From Xanthomonas sp. 10-10 (lineage in GTDB: Bacteria; Pseudomonadota; Gammaproteobacteria; Xanthomonadales; Xanthomonadaceae): a stretch of DNA of 64,000 bases. Position 1 is the stretch's first letter, and the number at the start of each line of letters is the position of its first letter. Under the pieces are notes generated by a model. It saw only the letters and a list, made by a program, of their open reading frames with translations. It did no database searches and had not been told where the DNA came from. The stretch lies in NCBI RefSeq assembly GCF_040182365.1, contig NZ_CP144460.1, positions 1,054,001 through 1,118,000 on the forward strand. Direction: 5' to 3'. Positions 61,463-64,000 of this stretch are shown here, piece after piece. Made by a program: the position numbers and the translations under genes.

Positions 61463-61471
61463 TGTGGATAA
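61463..61471 (-). promoter_or_regulatory. DnaA-box 9-mer upstream of mraZ
   Basis: TGTGGATAA is the exact reverse complement of the DnaA box TTATCCACA. It lies about 80 bp upstream of the mra -35. A single box may occur by chance. Confidence 0.4.
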
Positions 61472-61541
61472 GCTTTGAACAAGTCTCTAAAGAGTGCTGC
61501 AACTCATTGATGCGACTGGCGATTTGTGATCTTGAAAACTG

Positions 61542-61569
61542 TTGACAACCTTTGGCGCGCTGCTAAGGT
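61542..61569 (+). promoter_or_regulatory. Promoter of the mra/dcw cluster
   Basis: Perfect -35 TTGACA at 61542-61547, 16-bp spacer and TAAGGT at 61564-61569. Confidence 0.7.
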
Positions 61570-61612
61570 GGGCATCGGAGGGAAAACCAGGTGTTTTGTG
61601 GTTTTTCGTGGT
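61568..61612 (+). promoter_or_regulatory. MraZ operator: five 10-bp-phased GTGG-like repeats
   Basis: GTGGG (61568), GAGGG (61578), CAGGT (61588), GTGGT (61598) and GTGGT (61608) recur every 10 bp exactly. In E. coli MraZ binds TGGGN repeats separated by 5 nt, so the period is the same. The array begins at the -10 and covers the likely start site, consistent with autorepression. Confidence 0.65.
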
Positions 61613-61649
61613 TCAATGATCCCCCAGCGGGTATTCGAGGTTGCATTCG

Positions 61650-62096
61650 GTGTTTCAGGGCGAGACTGCCATCACAGTGGACGACAAGGGGCGCATGGCG
61701 GTACCAACCGCGTATCGCGACCTGGTCGCGCGCGTGAGTGCCAACCGCCTTGTGCTCACCTACAACCCGTTCGAAGCCGGATGCCTGTGGCTGTATGCGG
61801 AGAAGGAGTGGGAGCGGGTGCGCGACGATGTGATGTCCAAGCCCAACACCCAGCGCGTGGTCCGCACGCTGCAGCAAAAACTGGTGGGTTCGTCCGCCGT
61901 GCTGGAGCTGGACGCCAATGGCCGTCTGAGCATTCCGGCCAGCCACCGCAACGCGGTCGGCATCGAGAAGAAGGCCGTGCTGCTGGGCATGGGCGACAAA
62001 TTCGAACTCTGGAGCGAGCAGGCACATCGCGCACTGATCCAGCAGACATTGTCTGACGGGGATCTGGGCGATGAATTGCTCGATCTCAGGTTGTGA
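61650..62096 (+). CDS. mraZ: Transcriptional regulator MraZ
   Basis: 148 residues from GTG at 61650, chosen because the product then starts with the family-typical [22 protein letters not shown] at 61641 is the alternative. Two AbrB-like halves are visible, each with a DxxGR motif ([30 protein letters not shown]). MraZ binds its own promoter and tunes the division cluster. It overlaps rsmH by 4 nt if that gene starts at GTG 62093. Confidence 0.96.
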   Translation: MFQGETAITVDDKGRMAVPTAYRDLVARVSANRLVLTYNPFEAGCLWLYAEKEWERVRDDVMSKPNTQRVVRTLQQKLVGSSAVLELDANGRLSIPASHRNAVGIEKKAVLLGMGDKFELWSEQAHRALIQQTLSDGDLGDELLDLRL

Positions 62097-63169
62097 GCCG
62101 GGGTGCCCGGATGCGCGGTGAAGCGCAGCCCGGTCACCCGGTGTCGCAGCCGCCGGCGGCCCATGTGCCGGTGCTGTACACGCAGGTTCTGGATGGCCTG
62201 CAGGTGACCGAAGGCGGAACCTATCTCGATGGCACGTTCGGGCGTGGCGGACACGCACGCGGCGTGCTGCAACACCTCGGCCCGGGAGGTCGACTGCTGG
62301 TGATGGACAAGGACCCTGAAGCGATCGCGGTGGCCGAACAGACGTTCGGTGGCGATGCGCGCGTGTCCATCCATCGCGGCAGTTTCGCCGGGCTCGGCCA
62401 GGTGGTCGCCACTGCGAGCGTCGACGGCATTCTGCTGGATCTGGGCGTGTCCTCGCCGCAGCTGGACGTGGCCGGTCGCGGTTTCAGCTTCGGCAAGGAC
62501 GGCCCGCTGGACATGCGCATGGACCCGGACAGCGGCCAGAGCGCGGCGCAGTGGCTGGCGCATGCCAGCGACCGCGAGATCGCCGATGTGCTGTGGACCT
62601 ATGGCGAAGAGCGCCAGAGCCGCCGTATCGCACGCGCCATCGTGGCACGCCGCGCCGAGCAGCCGTTGCTGCGCACCGCGCAGCTGGCCGAGCTGATCGC
62701 CTCGGTGATGCCGCGTGGCGACAGCAAGACCCATCCGGCCACGCGCAGCTTTCAGGCGATCCGCATCTACATCAATCGCGAACTGGACGATCTGGAAGCC
62801 GGCCTGGACGCTGCCCTGAGCGCGCTCAAGCCGGGCGGCCGCCTGGCGGTGATCAGCTTCCATTCGCTGGAAGACCGCATCGTCAAGCAGTTCATGGCCC
62901 GCTACGCCAAGGCCCCGCCGAGTAACCGCCGCCTGCCCGAAGCGCAGCCGTTCGTACCGACGCTGCAGCTGATCAGCGGCGCCATCAAGGCCGACGATGC
63001 CGAGTTGAACGTCAACCCCCGCGCCCGCAGCGCGGTGTTGCGGGTGGCTGAGAAGCTGGGAATGGGGAATGGGGAGTCGGGAATGGGCACAGGCAACAGC
63101 GCCGCTGCTTCCCGATTCCCGAATCCCGAATCCCGATTCCCGGCGTCTCCGAACGGAGACGGCGTATGA
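62093..63169 (+). CDS. rsmH: 16S rRNA N4-cytosine C1402 methyltransferase, with repeat-derived tail
   Basis: Up to 358 residues. GTG at 62093 overlaps the mraZ stop (GTGA); ATG at 62111 is also possible. Methyltransferase motifs are [30 protein letters not shown] (SAM loop), [28 protein letters not shown] and [18 protein letters not shown]. The usual end is near [10 protein letters not shown]; beyond it about 35 residues ([25 protein letters not shown]) are encoded by a two-armed GGGAAT element. The enzyme modifies the same base as RsmI. It overlaps ftsL by 4 nt. Confidence 0.96.
   Translation: MSRGARMRGEAQPGHPVSQPPAAHVPVLYTQVLDGLQVTEGGTYLDGTFGRGGHARGVLQHLGPGGRLLVMDKDPEAIAVAEQTFGGDARVSIHRGSFAGLGQVVATASVDGILLDLGVSSPQLDVAGRGFSFGKDGPLDMRMDPDSGQSAAQWLAHASDREIADVLWTYGEERQSRRIARAIVARRAEQPLLRTAQLAELIASVMPRGDSKTHPATRSFQAIRIYINRELDDLEAGLDAALSALKPGGRLAVISFHSLEDRIVKQFMARYAKAPPSNRRLPEAQPFVPTLQLISGAIKADDAELNVNPRARSAVLRVAEKLGMGNGESGMGTGNSAAASRFPNPESRFPASPNGDGV
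63058..63141. repeat. Two-armed GGGAAT/ATTCCC element inside the rsmH 3-prime end
   Basis: The left arm (GGGAATGGGGAATGGGGAGT) and right arm (GATTCCCGAATCCCGAATCC and on) lie within the rsmH frame, with a middle of about 25 nt. It ends 24 nt before the ftsL ATG. Confidence 0.92.
63144..63161 (+). promoter_or_regulatory. Hairpin that may sequester the ftsL ribosome site
   Basis: CGTCTCCG pairs with CGGAGACG across AA. The GGAGA of the right half (63155-63159) is the likely Shine-Dalgarno sequence of ftsL, whose ATG begins at 63166. Confidence 0.5.
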
Positions 63170-63429
63170 GCCGCCTGCTGCTCATCGTGCTGCTTGCCTG
63201 CAGCATCGCCTCGGCGATCGGGGTGGTGTACATGCGCCACATGCATCGCAAGTTGTTCGTGCAGTTGTCCAAGCTCGAGCACACGCGCGACGAGTTGAAT
63301 ATCGAGTTCGGCCGGCTGCAGCTGGAGCAGGCCACCTGGGCCGAAAGCAATCGGGTCGATCAGGTCGCGCGTGCGCGCATCGGGATGAAGTTCCCGGAGA
63401 CCAACGACATCGTGGTGGTGCGCCCATGA
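63166..63429 (+). CDS. ftsL: Cell division protein FtsL
   Basis: 87 residues. One N-terminal membrane helix ([20 protein letters not shown]) is followed by a coiled-coil segment ([32 protein letters not shown] in part) and a short end with IVVVRP. FtsL joins FtsB and FtsQ in the divisome and activates FtsWI. It overlaps rsmH by 4 nt and the small duplicated frame by 4 nt. Confidence 0.94.
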   Translation: MSRLLLIVLLACSIASAIGVVYMRHMHRKLFVQLSKLEHTRDELNIEFGRLQLEQATWAESNRVDQVARARIGMKFPETNDIVVVRP

Positions 63430-63575
63430 CGCAGCGGCAGGACAGCCGTTTTGCGCGGCGCAGCCGCCCGCAGGGTGGCGCACATGGAGGTGTTGCGCCC
63501 ATGACAAAACGGCAGGACAGCCGTTTTGCACGGCGTAGCCGCCCGCAGGGTGGCGCACATGGAGGTGCGCCATGA
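63426..63575 (+). CDS. Possible 49-residue peptide of two tandem repeats between ftsL and ftsI
   Basis: The frame starts with an ATG overlapping the ftsL stop and ends with a TGA overlapping the ftsI ATG, a 4-nt overlap at each side. It consists of a 25-codon unit followed by a near-identical 24-codon unit, each with QDSRFARRSRPQGGAHGG. GGAGG, the ftsI ribosome site, occurs at the end of each unit. Strongly basic, no known relative. The frame may be real or just the result of duplicating a ribosome-site region. Confidence 0.4.
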   Translation: MTQRQDSRFARRSRPQGGAHGGVAPMTKRQDSRFARRSRPQGGAHGGAP

Positions 63576-64000
63576 AAGCCGGCCGCAACCGCCCCCGCAG
63601 CAACTTCAACCTGCGTGGCCGCCTGACGCTGGTCGGCATCGCGCTGGGCCTGTGCTCGGTGACGCTGATCGGCCGCGCGGCATTCGTGCAGCTGGTCAAC
63701 CGCGATTTCTACCAGCGCCAGGGCGAAGCACGTTATCTGCGCGAACTGCCGATCGCCACCTCGCGCGGCATGATCACCGACCGCAATGGCGAGCCGCTGG
63801 CAGTGTCCACGCCGGTGGAGTCGATCTGGGTCAATCCGCAGGAACTGCTGCGCAACCCCGACCGCATTGCCGAGTTGGCCAAGGCGCTCGGGCAGCCGCT
63901 GGACGAGTTGAACGCCAGGCTGGCGCAAAAGGCCGGCAAGGAATTCATGTACCTGCAGCGCCGGATCAACCCGGACAAGGCACATGCGATCGTGGCGTTG
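63572..64000 (+). CDS. ftsI: Peptidoglycan transpeptidase FtsI (PBP3), N-terminal part
   Basis: The window ends at residue 143 of this gene. The ATG at 63572 has GGAGG 6 nt upstream. A cytoplasmic basic start (KAGRNRPRSNFNLRGRL), one membrane helix (LTLVGIALGLCSVTLIGRAAF) and the beginning of the non-catalytic domain (QRQGEARYLRELPIATSRGMITDRNGEPLAVS) are those of division-specific PBP3. It crosslinks septal peptidoglycan with FtsW. The catalytic SxxK lies beyond the window. Confidence 0.95.
   Translation, partial: MKAGRNRPRSNFNLRGRLTLVGIALGLCSVTLIGRAAFVQLVNRDFYQRQGEARYLRELPIATSRGMITDRNGEPLAVSTPVESIWVNPQELLRNPDRIAELAKALGQPLDELNARLAQKAGKEFMYLQRRINPDKAHAIVAL

Larger units (their letters stand above)
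61327..61649. other. dcw cluster upstream region
   Basis: 323 bp between the divergent NRDE gene and mraZ. It contains the DnaA-box 9-mer (61463-61471), the mra promoter (61542-61569) and the phased MraZ repeats (61568-61612). Confidence 0.7.

Overview
The window looks like a chromosomal segment of a Xanthomonas species (GC-rich gammaproteobacterium, Xanthomonadaceae). This rests on recognisable gene content and order: a GspD-type secretin end, a XagABC-like biofilm glycan locus, a bcs cellulose operon, an Ax21-family outer-membrane protein, a RibE-RibBA-RibH-NusB-ThiL run behind an FMN riboswitch, a complete kdpFABCDE set, rnpB, and the start of the dcw cell-division cluster. Many small genus-typical intergenic repeats support the same reading. 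I see no prophage, transposase, CRISPR array, rRNA or tRNA. The species was inferred from gene recognition, not from a database search.

Layout. 1-1095: tail of a type II secretion secretin and a coupled glycosyltransferase-like gene. 1389-6439 (minus): an apparent operon of APH-type small-molecule kinase, TonB-dependent receptor, PnuC-type permease and GntR/UTRA regulator, with a GntR-type operator just upstream of its first gene. 6795-13009: a GT2 glycosyltransferase, then the xagABC-like locus and a lipoprotein glycoside hydrolase. 13313-14494: pncB. 14685-25945: bcsD, a BcsP-like gene, bcsA, bcsB, bcsZ and bcsC, preceded by a good sigma-54 type -24/-12 element. 26158-28222 (minus): secreted zinc metallopeptidase and a small exported partner. 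28858-34712: arsC-type reductase, a peptide deformylase, ettA (minus), an RcnB-like protein, glyA and nrdR. 34717-42962: GNAT protein, ribD, a hypothetical gene, a frameshifted methyltransferase, an Ax21-family protein (minus), FMN riboswitch, ribE, ribBA, ribH, nusB and thiL. 43557-45137: secreted alpha/beta hydrolase. 45138-46761: no gene, but a tandem array of 293-bp modules. 46762-54825: kdpFABCDE. 54839-58894 (minus): FAD-linked oxidase, YdjM-like membrane protein, yraN and lpoA. 58977-61326: rsmI, rnpB and an NRDE protein (minus). 61542-64000: dcw promoter, mraZ, rsmH, ftsL and the start of ftsI.

How the parts work together. Two neighbouring polysaccharide synthases each carry a different predicted c-di-GMP input: an MshEN-type N-terminus in the XagB-like protein and a C-terminal PilZ domain in BcsA. 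The locus therefore looks like a paired c-di-GMP-gated extracellular matrix region. The riboflavin genes form one FMN-controlled block together with nusB and thiL. The kdp genes provide a K+-limitation pump and its sensor/regulator. rsmI, lpoA, yraN and rnpB sit just before the dcw cluster.

The most notable non-coding signals are: a family of two-armed GGGAAT/ATTCCC elements that fill the junctions glyA-nrdR, nusB-thiL, kdpC-kdpD and rsmH-ftsL and have added codons to the ends of kdpC and rsmH; a 19-copy CCCGAAT heptamer array; the 293-bp nested inverted-repeat array; five 10-bp-phased GTGG-like repeats at the mraZ promoter; 22-bp-phased TGTGAT repeats before xagA; a perfect 32-nt palindrome inside ribD; and a duplicated small reading frame coupled to both ftsL and ftsI.
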